Of a DNA stretch of 64,000 bases, positions 51,724 to 60,884 are shown in pieces. The first letter of the stretch is position 1. Every line of letters starts with the position of its first letter. Source of the stretch: Hymenobacter sp. J193 (GTDB lineage Bacteria; Bacteroidota; Bacteroidia; Cytophagales; Hymenobacteraceae); NCBI RefSeq assembly GCF_024700075.1, contig NZ_JAJONE010000001.1, forward strand, positions 1,116,001 to 1,180,000, in the 5' to 3' direction. Position numbers and translations under genes: made by a program. A model generated the notes under the pieces. It searched no databases. It was not told where the DNA came from and saw only the letters and a list, made by a program, of their open reading frames with translations.

Positions 51724-52392
51724 TCAGGCCTTGGGCGGGCGCAGCTCCAGCAGCCTGTCCACTGCTACGGCCAGCAATACCCCGGCAACAGGAGCAACTA
51801 CGTACACCCAGGCGGCGGTGAGGTGCCCGCTTAGAATGGCGGGCGCCAGGGAGCGGGCCGGGTTCATGGAGGCGCCGCTCAGCGGGCCGGCCACCAGGGC
51901 CTCCAGCGCTACCGTGGCGCTAATAGTGAGCCCCACCAGCAAGCCCTGCTCATAGAAGCCGGACGTAACGCGCAGGATGACGAGCATAAGCCAGAACGCG
52001 AGAAACAGCTCGATGCCGAACGCCTGGGCGGCACCGTGAGCGGGTAGCGTAGCGCCCAGCGCGGAACCCGGCACGGCCAGGAGCTTCACCAGCGCACTGC
52101 CCGTGAAGGCGCCTACCAGCTGTGCAGCCACGTAGGGCAGCACCCGCCGGCCCGGAAAGCGCCCCGTCGCCCAGAAACCCAGCGTCACGGCTGGGTTCAC
52201 GTGTGCCCCGCTCACGTGGCCCAGTCCCTGAATCAGGACGAGCACCACCAGCCCGAAGGCGGCGGCTATGCCCCCGTGGCCCAGCGCGTGGGTTTGCTCG
52301 TTTACCACCACGGCACCGGTGCCGAAAAGCATCAGCACGGCCGTGCCCAGGGCTTCCGCCAGCAGGCACTGGCGCAGCGTAACTGTCCTCAT
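51724..52392 (-). CDS. Aquaporin / MIP-family channel
   Basis: A 222-residue protein with six membrane helices and both selectivity motifs: SGAHVNPAVT (near 65) and SGASMNPARS (near 180). It conducts water or small neutral solutes across the inner membrane; the AqpZ/GlpF distinction was not settled. The start MRTVTLRQCLL is an ATG three codons inside the longer TTG frame. It lies upstream of cydA on the same strand with a 220-nt gap. Confidence 0.93.
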   Translation of the reverse strand: MRTVTLRQCLLAEALGTAVLMLFGTGAVVVNEQTHALGHGGIAAAFGLVVLVLIQGLGHVSGAHVNPAVTLGFWATGRFPGRRVLPYVAAQLVGAFTGSALVKLLAVPGSALGATLPAHGAAQAFGIELFLAFWLMLVILRVTSGFYEQGLLVGLTISATVALEALVAGPLSGASMNPARSLAPAILSGHLTAAWVYVVAPVAGVLLAVAVDRLLELRPPKA

Positions 52393-52502
52393 GCAACGCA
52401 ACAGGTAAGCGCAGCGGCAGCAAAGAGAGCCGCCGCTACAAGCATAGACTTAGGAAGGCTACCGCAGCTGAAGTCGAAAGCAGAGGAAAGCAAGCGCATA
52501 GG

Positions 52503-53552
<1,050 letters not shown>

Positions 53553-53789
53553 GGCAGGAAAATGCAGCGGCCCGAATGCTGGCGCGGGCAGAGAAACGAG
53601 TGAAGAAGCCGGCCGATTCGATAGAACGGTACCTACGAACAAAGCCAATCCGGCAGATGTTACCACCGGGCTTTATTCGCCAAGGTACGCAGCCGCTGCA
53701 AGCTGCTCAGGACTACGGCAGATTCGCGCTACTATCCAACCAGTCGTGGCTACATCTTTGCAGGCGGCCGCCTGCGTATGTCTGCTGCA

Positions 53790-54590
53790 ATGAAACGATT
53801 CCCCATTCCCCTCCTGCTCGCGGCCCTGGTACTTTCGGCCGGCGCACTCACAGCCCGGCCCTTGCCTGGGGCCCACCGGCCGGCTGCTACCGCCGCCCCT
53901 GCCGTCAACGCGCCCATCGACCACATGGCTTTTGACCGGCTGCTAAAAAAGCACGTCAACGCCCGGGGCCTGGTCGATTACCAAGGCTTCAGGGCCGATA
54001 AAAAGGCATTCAACCAGTATTTGGCACAGCTGAGCAAGAACCCGCCTGCGGCTAGCTGGAGCAAGCCCGAGCAGATGGCTTACTGGATCAACGCTTACAA
54101 CGCCTATACCATCCGGCTCATCCTCGACCATTACCCCCTGCAAAGCATCAAGGACATCGGCTCGAAAATTCAGATTCCTCTTGTGTCTACGCCCTGGGCG
54201 GCCCGGTTTTTCAGCATCGGGGGCGAGAAAATGAGCCTCGACCACATCGAGCACAGCATCCTGCGCAAGCAGTACGACGACCCGCGCATCCACTTCGCGC
54301 TGGTGTGCGCCTCCATTTCCTGCCCGCGTCTGCGCAACGAGGCTTATACCGCTGCCCAGCTCAGCCAGCAGCTCGACGACCAGGGCCGTAACTTCCTGAA
54401 CGACCCGGCCAAAAACAACGTCGGCCGCACCACCGCCCAGCTTTCCCGCTACTTCGACTGGTACAAGGCCGACTGGGAAAGGAACGGGCAGTCGGTAGTC
54501 AAGTGGGTGAATCGCTACAGCAAAACCCAGATGAACGCCGATGCCAAGGTGACCTATCAGGACTACAACTGGAACCTGAACAAGCAGTAG
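53790..54590 (+). CDS. DUF547 domain secreted protein
   Basis: A 266-residue protein with signal peptide MKRFPIPLLLAALVLSAGAL. The DUF547 core is clear: MAYWINAYNAYTIRLILDHY, IQIPLVSTPWAARFFSIGGE, LDHIEHSILRKQYDDPRIHF and LVCASISCPRLRNEAYTAAQ. The invariant His, Asp and Cys-Pro look catalytic and the fold is thought to be transglutaminase/protease-like, but function is not established. DUF547 genes are frequent neighbours of radical SAM ArsS genes, as here. Confidence 0.9.
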   Translation: MKRFPIPLLLAALVLSAGALTARPLPGAHRPAATAAPAVNAPIDHMAFDRLLKKHVNARGLVDYQGFRADKKAFNQYLAQLSKNPPAASWSKPEQMAYWINAYNAYTIRLILDHYPLQSIKDIGSKIQIPLVSTPWAARFFSIGGEKMSLDHIEHSILRKQYDDPRIHFALVCASISCPRLRNEAYTAAQLSQQLDDQGRNFLNDPAKNNVGRTTAQLSRYFDWYKADWERNGQSVVKWVNRYSKTQMNADAKVTYQDYNWNLNKQ

Positions 54591-54607
54591 TCGGCCCTAT
54601 TCTTTGT

Positions 54608-56014
54608 CTACTCCAGCTTCGCGCCCTGCTCTATCCAGCACCGAATCAGGTCCCGCTCCTCCTGAGTCATGTGAGTTTTGTTGTTCTGGGGCATGGTCTT
54701 GGTCACGACCACGCGCTGCATAACTTTGTCCTGGAGGCGGGCAATGTCGGCGGGTGTGTCGAACACCACGCCGTTGGGCGCGGTGGTGAACACCTCATCG
54801 GTGGGCGTGGCGGAGTGGCAGCGCACGCACCGCAGCTGCACGATGCCCTGCACCTGAGCCACGCCCACGTTGGGCGTACAGGCGGCCGCCGCGCCGGCTT
54901 CGGTTTTCGGGGCCGTGACGAAGGCCACGGCCAGCAGCAAGCCCGCCGCCAGCGGGAACACCAAGCCAGTAGCCTGGTGCTTTTCGCGCAGATTCAGCCA
55001 GTGCTTGATGCCCGCCGTACCCAGGGCAATGGCGGCCAGCACGGCCCACGGGTAGCTGTGCCCGAAGGTACTGGGGAAGTGGTTGCTGATCATCACAAAC
55101 AGCACCGGTAGCGTGAAGTAGTTGTTGTGCAGGGACCGGAGGCCGGCGTGCTTGCCCAGTTCAGGGTTCAGCGGCTGGCCTTCGGTGGCGGCCTTCACCA
55201 TGGCTTTCTGGGCCGGAATGATGATAAAAAACACGTTGCCCACCATGAGCGTGCCCAGCATGGCCCCGAAATGCAGGTAGGCCGCCCGGGCGCTGAACAC
55301 CTGGCAGTAAAACCACGCGAAGGCCGTGCAAATCAGGAAGCCCAGCACCGCCATAGCCAGTCCGTTCTTCACCAGCGGCGTGCGGCAGAGCACGTGGTAA
55401 AGCACCCAGGCCACCACAAAGGAGCCCACCCCAATAGCCACCCCGGCCAGCGGACTGATGACCAGCACCTGCGGGTCGATGAGCATGGCGCCGGCGTTGA
55501 AATAGTACACCACGCACAGCAGGCTGAAGCCGGTAAGCCAGGTGAAGTAGGCCTCGTACTTAAACCAGTGCAGGGCCTTGGGAATCCGGGGCGGGGCCAG
55601 CTTGTACTTCTCCAGGTAGTAGAAGCCGCCGCCGTGCACGGCCCAGAGGTTGCCGGCCAGCTCCTCGCGCACGTTGTCGGTGCGGTTGAGGGCATTTTCC
55701 AGAAACACGAAGTAGAACGAGGCGCCAATCCAGGCAATGCCGAAGGTGACGTGCACGAGGCGCACCACAATGTTGAGCCACTCCATCAGGTGGCCTTCCC
55801 AGGGCGTGCCCTGGACCAGCAGGTAGAACACCAGCAGCAGAAACAGCACCGCCAGCACCGTGAGGGCGTAGCCGAAGCCTTGCATGGTGAGGCCCCCCTC
55901 ACCCAGGGCCCCGCCGTGGCGGTGGGTGCGGGCCACCCGGTGCAGCACACAGCTGGCTCCCAGGATCAGGAAAAACACCACCGCCACTACCAACAAAACC
56001 ACTACGTGCATCAT
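54608..56014 (-). CDS. puuD: Membrane-bound urate hydroxylase with cytochrome c domain
   Basis: PuuD oxidises urate to 5-hydroxyisourate and passes electrons to a cytochrome c rather than to oxygen. The 468-residue protein has an N-terminal membrane domain of eight to nine helices (LVHVTFGIAWIGASFYFVFLE, HFGAMLGTLMVGNVFFIIIP, SLHNNYFTLPVLFVMISNHF) and a C-terminal c-type haem domain with CVRCH near residue 400 and a Met ligand candidate in VTKTMPQNN. It opens the purine block and is divergent from allB. Confidence 0.94.
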   Translation of the reverse strand: MMHVVVLLVVAVVFFLILGASCVLHRVARTHRHGGALGEGGLTMQGFGYALTVLAVLFLLLVFYLLVQGTPWEGHLMEWLNIVVRLVHVTFGIAWIGASFYFVFLENALNRTDNVREELAGNLWAVHGGGFYYLEKYKLAPPRIPKALHWFKYEAYFTWLTGFSLLCVVYYFNAGAMLIDPQVLVISPLAGVAIGVGSFVVAWVLYHVLCRTPLVKNGLAMAVLGFLICTAFAWFYCQVFSARAAYLHFGAMLGTLMVGNVFFIIIPAQKAMVKAATEGQPLNPELGKHAGLRSLHNNYFTLPVLFVMISNHFPSTFGHSYPWAVLAAIALGTAGIKHWLNLREKHQATGLVFPLAAGLLLAVAFVTAPKTEAGAAAACTPNVGVAQVQGIVQLRCVRCHSATPTDEVFTTAPNGVVFDTPADIARLQDKVMQRVVVTKTMPQNNKTHMTQEERDLIRCWIEQGAKLE

Positions 56015-56234
56015 ACGTCAACTAAAAACGCGCCCCGAATGCCGGTTCGGGAAAAGGTAAATACGCTGTAAACCAACTGGCCGAAACCCGCCAAAATGCT
56101 ATCTGCCAGCCGTTAGCCTCCCGAAAGAGCAGCCCTTTGGATTTGATTTTGGCGGTTTCGGCCCGTGAAAGGCTACGCAGGCAGCACTTCGTGTTTGAAA
56201 TATTCTCATTTTGTAGCACAGTTCACTACACTTC

Positions 56235-57569
56235 ATGCAGGATTTCGCTCTCATCAGTAAAAAAGTGGTGCTGCCCACCGGCGTGCAGCCGGCGCTGGTA
56301 GTGGTGCAGGCGGGCCGCATTGCGGCGGTGCTGGAACCCGGCGTGCCCGTGCAGGTGCCTATTATCGACGTAGGCGACCGGGCCGTGCTGCCGGGCCTCA
56401 TCGACCCGCATGTGCACATCAACGAGCCGGGTCGCACCGCCTGGGAAGGGTTCGACACGGCCACCCGCGCCGCCCTGGCCGGCGGCCTCACCACGCTGGT
56501 GGACATGCCCCTGAACTCGGCGCCCGTCACGACTTCGGTGGCCAACCTGGAGCTGAAGCTGGCTGCCGCGCGCCTTAACCTGCATACCAACGTGGGCTTC
56601 TGGGGCGGCATAGTGCCCGGCAATGCGGCGGAGGTGGAAGGCCTGATTGCCCGCGGCGTGCTCGGCTTCAAGGCCTTTCTGACGCACTCCGGCATTGATG
56701 ATTTTCCTAACGCTACCGAGGCCGACTTGCGCGCCGTGATGCCCCTGCTGGCCCGCCACGGCCTGCCCCTGCTGGTGCACTGCGAGTTAAGTCAGGACGA
56801 TGACGCCTGGAAGCAGGGCGACAAGCAGTCGTACCCGAACTACCTGGCCTCGCGCCCCAAAAACTGGGAAGACGAAGCCGTAGCCCTCATGATCCGGCTG
56901 TGCCGGGAAACGGGCTGCCGCACGCACATCGTGCATCTATCTTCGGCCGACTCCCTGCCCCAACTGGCGGAAGCCAAGGCCGAAGGGCTGCCCATTACGG
57001 TGGAAACCGGCCAGCACTACCTGTTTTTCGCCGCCGAGGATATTCCCGATGGGCAGACGCGCTTTAAGTGCGCCCCGCCCATTCGGGAGCGGGCCAACAA
57101 CGAGCTGCTTTGGCAGGCCCTGCAAAGCGGCCTCATCGACTTCGTAGCCACCGACCACTCCCCCGCCCCGCCCGACCTCAAGCAGCTCGATTCGGGCGAC
57201 TTCACTACGGCCTGGGGCGGCATTGCCTCCCTGCAGCTGGCCTTGCCGGTGCTCTGGACGGCGGCCCAGCAGCGCGGCGCGTCCCTCGTAGACCTCGCGC
57301 ACTGGCTGAGCGCCAACCCCGCCAAGCTCATCGGCCAGGCTCACCGCAAAGGCCAGATTGCCGTCGGCTTCGACGCGGATTTGCTGGTGCTGGATGAGGA
57401 AGCCACGTTCACGGTCACCGAAGAACTGCTGCACCACCGCCACAAAACCAGCCCCTATGTGGGCCAGCAGCTGCGCGGGGTAGTAGAGCAAACCTATCTG
57501 GCCGGTCAGCTGGTCTATACCCGTCCCGAATTCATCAGCCTTCACCAGGGCCAGGTCGTTACCCGCTAG
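56235..57569 (+). CDS. allB: Allantoinase
   Basis: Hydrolyses allantoin to allantoate. The 444-residue amidohydrolase has GLIDPHVHINEPGRTAWEG (first two metal-binding His), the carboxylated-lysine segment GFKAFLTHSG, HCELSQ, HIVHLSSADSL and ATDHSPAPPDLK (catalytic Asp), and FTTAWGGIASLQ, typical of AllB rather than dihydroorotase. It begins a plus-strand run allB-allC-allE-uraD-uraH; allC follows after 4 nt. Confidence 0.95.
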   Translation: MQDFALISKKVVLPTGVQPALVVVQAGRIAAVLEPGVPVQVPIIDVGDRAVLPGLIDPHVHINEPGRTAWEGFDTATRAALAGGLTTLVDMPLNSAPVTTSVANLELKLAAARLNLHTNVGFWGGIVPGNAAEVEGLIARGVLGFKAFLTHSGIDDFPNATEADLRAVMPLLARHGLPLLVHCELSQDDDAWKQGDKQSYPNYLASRPKNWEDEAVALMIRLCRETGCRTHIVHLSSADSLPQLAEAKAEGLPITVETGQHYLFFAAEDIPDGQTRFKCAPPIRERANNELLWQALQSGLIDFVATDHSPAPPDLKQLDSGDFTTAWGGIASLQLALPVLWTAAQQRGASLVDLAHWLSANPAKLIGQAHRKGQIAVGFDADLLVLDEEATFTVTEELLHHRHKTSPYVGQQLRGVVEQTYLAGQLVYTRPEFISLHQGQVVTR

Positions 57570-57573
57570 CCTT

Positions 57574-58794
57574 ATGATGACCGACTATCAAAGCCGCGCC
57601 GCCCGGGTGCTGGGCCGCATTGAAGAACTGGCCGCCATCAGCGAAGACGCACAGGGTGTAACGCGCACGTTCGGCACCGAAGCCTTCCAGCAGGGCCGCG
57701 CTTTGGTGGAAAGCTGGATGCGCGCCGCCGGCCTGGAAACCCGCCTCGACGCCATCGGCAACGTGCGTGGCCGCCTCGTGTGCCCCACCCCCACCGCCAA
57801 AACCTTCGTCATCGGCTCCCACATAGATACGGTGGTGAATGCCGGTAAGTACGACGGCCCGCTGGGCGTACTGCTAGGGCTCGACTTGCTGGAGCAGCTA
57901 GCCAGCCAGCGGGCAGAGTTGCCTTTTCATCTGGAGCTCATAGCCTTCAGCGACGAGGAAGGCGTGCGGTTCCATACCACATACCTGGGCAGCAAAGTCG
58001 TGGCCGGCTCCTTCGATACGAGCCTGCTGCAGCGGCCCGATGCCCACGGCCACACGCTGGCCGAGGTACTAACGGCTATGGGCGGACGGCCTGAGGAGCT
58101 AGCGGTCGACGCGCTGCCGCCGGAAAGCTGGCTGGGCTACTTCGAAATGCACATCGAGCAGGGCCCGGTGCTCTGGGAACGGCCGGCCCCGGTGGCGCTG
58201 GTGACGGCCATTGCCGGGCAGCGTCGCGTGGAGCTGACGTTCCGGGGCATGGCCGGCCACGCCGGCACCGTGCCCATGCTCATGCGCCAAGATGCCCTGA
58301 CGGCCGCCGCCGAGTTTGTGCTGGCCGCCGAGCTGTTTGCTCAACAGCACGGCCGGAACCTGGTAGCCACCGTGGGCAAGCTGCAGTTGCCGCAGTCGGC
58401 CAGCAACGTGATTCCCGGTGAAGCCATCTGCAGCCTCGACTTGCGCAGCCCCGACGAAAGCCAGCTGGCCGCCGCCTACGCGCAACTCCAGGTCCAGGCC
58501 GCCGGCATCGGGCAGCGCCGCCAGGTGGACGTGAGCTGGAACCTCATCCAACAAACCGCGCCCGTCGCCTGCGACGCGGCCCTGAATGCGCAGCTCGCTC
58601 AGGCCATTGCTGAAGCCGGCCAAGAAGTTATTTCCCTGGTAAGTGGGGCGGGTCACGATGCGGTGCCCATTTCCCAGGTGGCCCCGGCTACCATGCTGTT
58701 CATCCGCTGCTACCAGGGCATCAGCCACAACCCGCTCGAAAACGTGGAGTTGCCCGATGTGGCAGCGGCCCTGAAGTGGCAGAGCGGTTTCTAA
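57574..58794 (+). CDS. allC: Allantoate amidohydrolase
   Basis: An M20-family metallohydrolase converting allantoate to S-ureidoglycine plus ammonia and CO2. The 406-residue enzyme has GSHIDTVVNAGKYDGPLG (metal-binding His and Asp), FSDEEGVRFHTTYLGSKV, MHIEQGPVLW, GMAGHAGTVPM and SGAGHDAVPISQVAPATM. Related carbamoylases and ureidoglycolate hydrolases share these motifs; the neighbours make allantoate the likely substrate. Confidence 0.92.
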   Translation: MMTDYQSRAARVLGRIEELAAISEDAQGVTRTFGTEAFQQGRALVESWMRAAGLETRLDAIGNVRGRLVCPTPTAKTFVIGSHIDTVVNAGKYDGPLGVLLGLDLLEQLASQRAELPFHLELIAFSDEEGVRFHTTYLGSKVVAGSFDTSLLQRPDAHGHTLAEVLTAMGGRPEELAVDALPPESWLGYFEMHIEQGPVLWERPAPVALVTAIAGQRRVELTFRGMAGHAGTVPMLMRQDALTAAAEFVLAAELFAQQHGRNLVATVGKLQLPQSASNVIPGEAICSLDLRSPDESQLAAAYAQLQVQAAGIGQRRQVDVSWNLIQQTAPVACDAALNAQLAQAIAEAGQEVISLVSGAGHDAVPISQVAPATMLFIRCYQGISHNPLENVELPDVAAALKWQSGF

Positions 58795-58838
58795 CAGGGC
58801 TTGCTTCTGCGTACCAAACTCCCTAACTGCTTTTCACC

Positions 58839-58919
58839 TGTCATTCCGAACGCAGTGAGGAATCTGGGTAAAATGACGCATTAGCATCTCCCAAATTCCT
58901 CACTGCGTTCGGAATGACA
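58839..58919. repeat. 30-bp inverted repeat between allC and allE
   Basis: TGTCATTCCGAACGCAGTGA plus GGAATCTGGG (58839-58868) pairs with 58890-58919 with one mismatch. Confidence 0.93.
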
Positions 58920-58939
58920 CTCTCCCTTACTACCTAAAC

Positions 58940-59686
58940 ATGGAAATTTCCGCTCTTACCCGTTCCGTCGTCAAGCGCAACCACGCCATTATTGCCCCGG
59001 ATGGCTACATCAACAGTAATGTGCCGGGCTGGACGAACTGCACCGTCAACGTCATCATCAACGAGCAGATGGGCGCCCGCCTGGCTCAGATGCTGATTAC
59101 CCTGCGCGAAGGTGGCCAGCTTACGGGCCGCACCGAGGCCGCGCAGATTTTCTTCTACGTGGTGGCTGGCCAGGTGCAGGCTACCATCGACGGGCAGGAA
59201 CGCACCCTCACCGAAGGCCAGTACGTGTACGTGCCCATCGAAAAGGACTACCTGTTTCAGCAGCCCACGGAAGGCACCCAGGTACTGACCTTCCACAAAA
59301 CCTACGAGCCGCTGGCGGGCCACGCAGTGCCGGGCGTGGTGTTTGGGGAGCGGGATATTGCCAAGGCCCCGGTGTACATGAACGACGAGGCCCTGCGCAT
59401 TCAGGAGTTGCTGCCGAATGAGCTGAGCTTCGACATGGCCGTGAATATCTTCACCTATAGCACCGGCGGGCACCTGCCGATGGTAGAAACCCACATCATG
59501 GAGCACGGCCTGCTGTATCTGCAGGGCCAGGCCATCTACATGCTCGACCAGCAGTGGTACCCCGTGAAGAAGGGTGACTCGATCTGGATGGCGCCCTACT
59601 GCCAGCAGTGGGCCACCGCCATGGGCCAGGAAGACTCGGTGTATATCTACTACAAAAACGTGAACCGCTTCCCCACGGTGATATAA
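58940..59686 (+). CDS. allE: (S)-ureidoglycine aminohydrolase
   Basis: Converts S-ureidoglycine to S-ureidoglycolate and ammonia, a manganese enzyme. The 248-residue bicupin has a first barrel around IFFYVVAGQVQATIDGQERT and a catalytic second barrel with MVETHIMEHGLLYLQGQ (Glu and two His metal ligands) and MAPYCQQWATAMGQ (Gln ligand). The start MEISALTRSVVKRNH is standard. A palindrome separates it from allC on the left and another from uraD on the right. Confidence 0.94.
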   Translation: MEISALTRSVVKRNHAIIAPDGYINSNVPGWTNCTVNVIINEQMGARLAQMLITLREGGQLTGRTEAAQIFFYVVAGQVQATIDGQERTLTEGQYVYVPIEKDYLFQQPTEGTQVLTFHKTYEPLAGHAVPGVVFGERDIAKAPVYMNDEALRIQELLPNELSFDMAVNIFTYSTGGHLPMVETHIMEHGLLYLQGQAIYMLDQQWYPVKKGDSIWMAPYCQQWATAMGQEDSVYIYYKNVNRFPTVI

Positions 59687-59710
59687 CTGGCTGAAGTGGA
59701 TAAAAAGAAC

Positions 59711-59803
59711 GTCATGCTGAGCGGAGTCGAAGCATCTCTACCTCTGGCTAATCAAATTGTAGTAATGAAGCGGTAGAGATGCTTCGACTTCGCTCAGCAT
59801 GAC
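59711..59803. repeat. 32-bp inverted repeat between allE and uraD
   Basis: GTCATGCTGAGCGGAGTCGA plus AGCATCTCTACC (59711-59742) pairs with 59772-59803 with one mismatch. The end sequence GTCATGCTGAG also occurs singly near 50150. Confidence 0.93.
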
Positions 59804-59821
59804 AGACGATTTTCAGTTCCT

Positions 59822-60328
59822 ATGACCTTAACCGAACTCAACGACCTACCCCGCCCCGCCCTGACCGAAGCCCTGCGCAAGTGCTGCGGCGCTACTGCCT
59901 GGGTAACGCAGATGGTTGACCTTTTTCCCATAGCCGATGAGGCCGTTCTGCTGGCCGAAGCCGCCCGTATCTGGAACAGCTTGGATGAGGCCGACTGGCG
60001 CGAGGCTTTCACCCACCATCCCAAAATTGGGGATGTGGCCTCACTCAAGGAAAAATTTGCCAGCACCAGCGCCTGGGCCGCCGGGGAGCAGGGGGCCGTA
60101 GCCCAGGCCTCGGAGGAAACGTTGCACGCCCTAGCCGCCGGCAACGACGCCTACGAGCAAAAGTTCGGCTATATCTTCATCGTGTGCGCCACCGGCAAAT
60201 CGGCCGACGAGATGCTGGCCTTGCTGCAGGCCCGGCTGCCGAATGAGCCGGCCGAGGAAATCCGCGTAGCCGCCGAGGAGCAACGCAAAATCACCGAAAT
60301 ACGGCTGAAGAAGCTGCTGACTGCATGA
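59822..60328 (+). CDS. uraD: OHCU decarboxylase
   Basis: UraD decarboxylates 2-oxo-4-hydroxy-4-carboxy-5-ureidoimidazoline to S-allantoin. The 168-residue helical protein has FTHHPKIGDVASL with the catalytic His (near 67), YEQKFGYIFIVCATGKS and EEQRKITEIRLKKL, all family hallmarks. Its TGA overlaps the uraH ATG (ATGA), so the two are translationally coupled. Confidence 0.95.
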   Translation: MTLTELNDLPRPALTEALRKCCGATAWVTQMVDLFPIADEAVLLAEAARIWNSLDEADWREAFTHHPKIGDVASLKEKFASTSAWAAGEQGAVAQASEETLHALAAGNDAYEQKFGYIFIVCATGKSADEMLALLQARLPNEPAEEIRVAAEEQRKITEIRLKKLLTA

Positions 60329-60663
60329 GCCACCTTACCACTCATATTCTGGACACTACCCTGGGCCGGCCGGCGGCGGGCGTCACCATTGCGCTATACG
60401 GGGAGCAGGCCGACAGCTGGCAGGAGCTGGCCCGCGGCCAAACCAACCAGGACGGCCGCATCCCCAACCTGCTGCCCACCGACGATGCCCTGCCGGCCGG
60501 CACTTACAAAATGAAGTTCTTCACCGCCGAGTACTTCGCCCGCCTCGGCACGGCCACGTTCTACCCTTTCGTGGAAATTGTGTTCACCATCAGCGGCCCC
60601 GAGCACTACCACGTTCCCCTCCTGCTGAATCCGTTCGGCTACACCACGTACCGCGGCAGTTAA
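60325..60663 (+). CDS. uraH: 5-hydroxyisourate hydrolase
   Basis: UraH, a transthyretin-like enzyme, hydrolyses 5-hydroxyisourate to OHCU. The 112-residue protein starts MSHLTTHILDTTLGRPAAGV with the first catalytic His, has GQTNQDGRIPNL with the Arg, EHYHVPLLLNPFGYTTYRGS with the second His and the invariant C-terminal YRGS. It overlaps uraD by 4 nt. No signal peptide, so it acts in the cytoplasm after PuuD. Confidence 0.97.
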   Translation: MSHLTTHILDTTLGRPAAGVTIALYGEQADSWQELARGQTNQDGRIPNLLPTDDALPAGTYKMKFFTAEYFARLGTATFYPFVEIVFTISGPEHYHVPLLLNPFGYTTYRGS

Positions 60664-60674
60664 GGCTAGATTTA

Positions 60675-60846
60675 GGAGTTCCCCTCCTTTTTGGAAGGAG
60701 GGGTGGCCGCAGGCCGGGGTGGTTCCGTCGTCAGCACGATGACTAGAACTAAAAAACTTTGAATGACCAACTAGCTCTAGTCTTTTAGTTTTAGCTGACC
60801 ACCCCGCCCTTCGGGCACCCCCTCCTTCAACAAGGAGGGGAATTCT
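60675..60846. repeat. About 50-bp inverted repeat between uraH and the DUF6986-like gene
   Basis: Arms 60675-60724 and 60797-60846 pair imperfectly (GTTCCCCTCCTTTTTGGAAG with CTTCAACAAGGAGGGGAATT and CCGGGGTGG with CCACCCCG). Confidence 0.9.
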
Positions 60847-60884
60847 TAGCCGGATTCCTCTTCCATTCCCACCTCTCCTTACAT

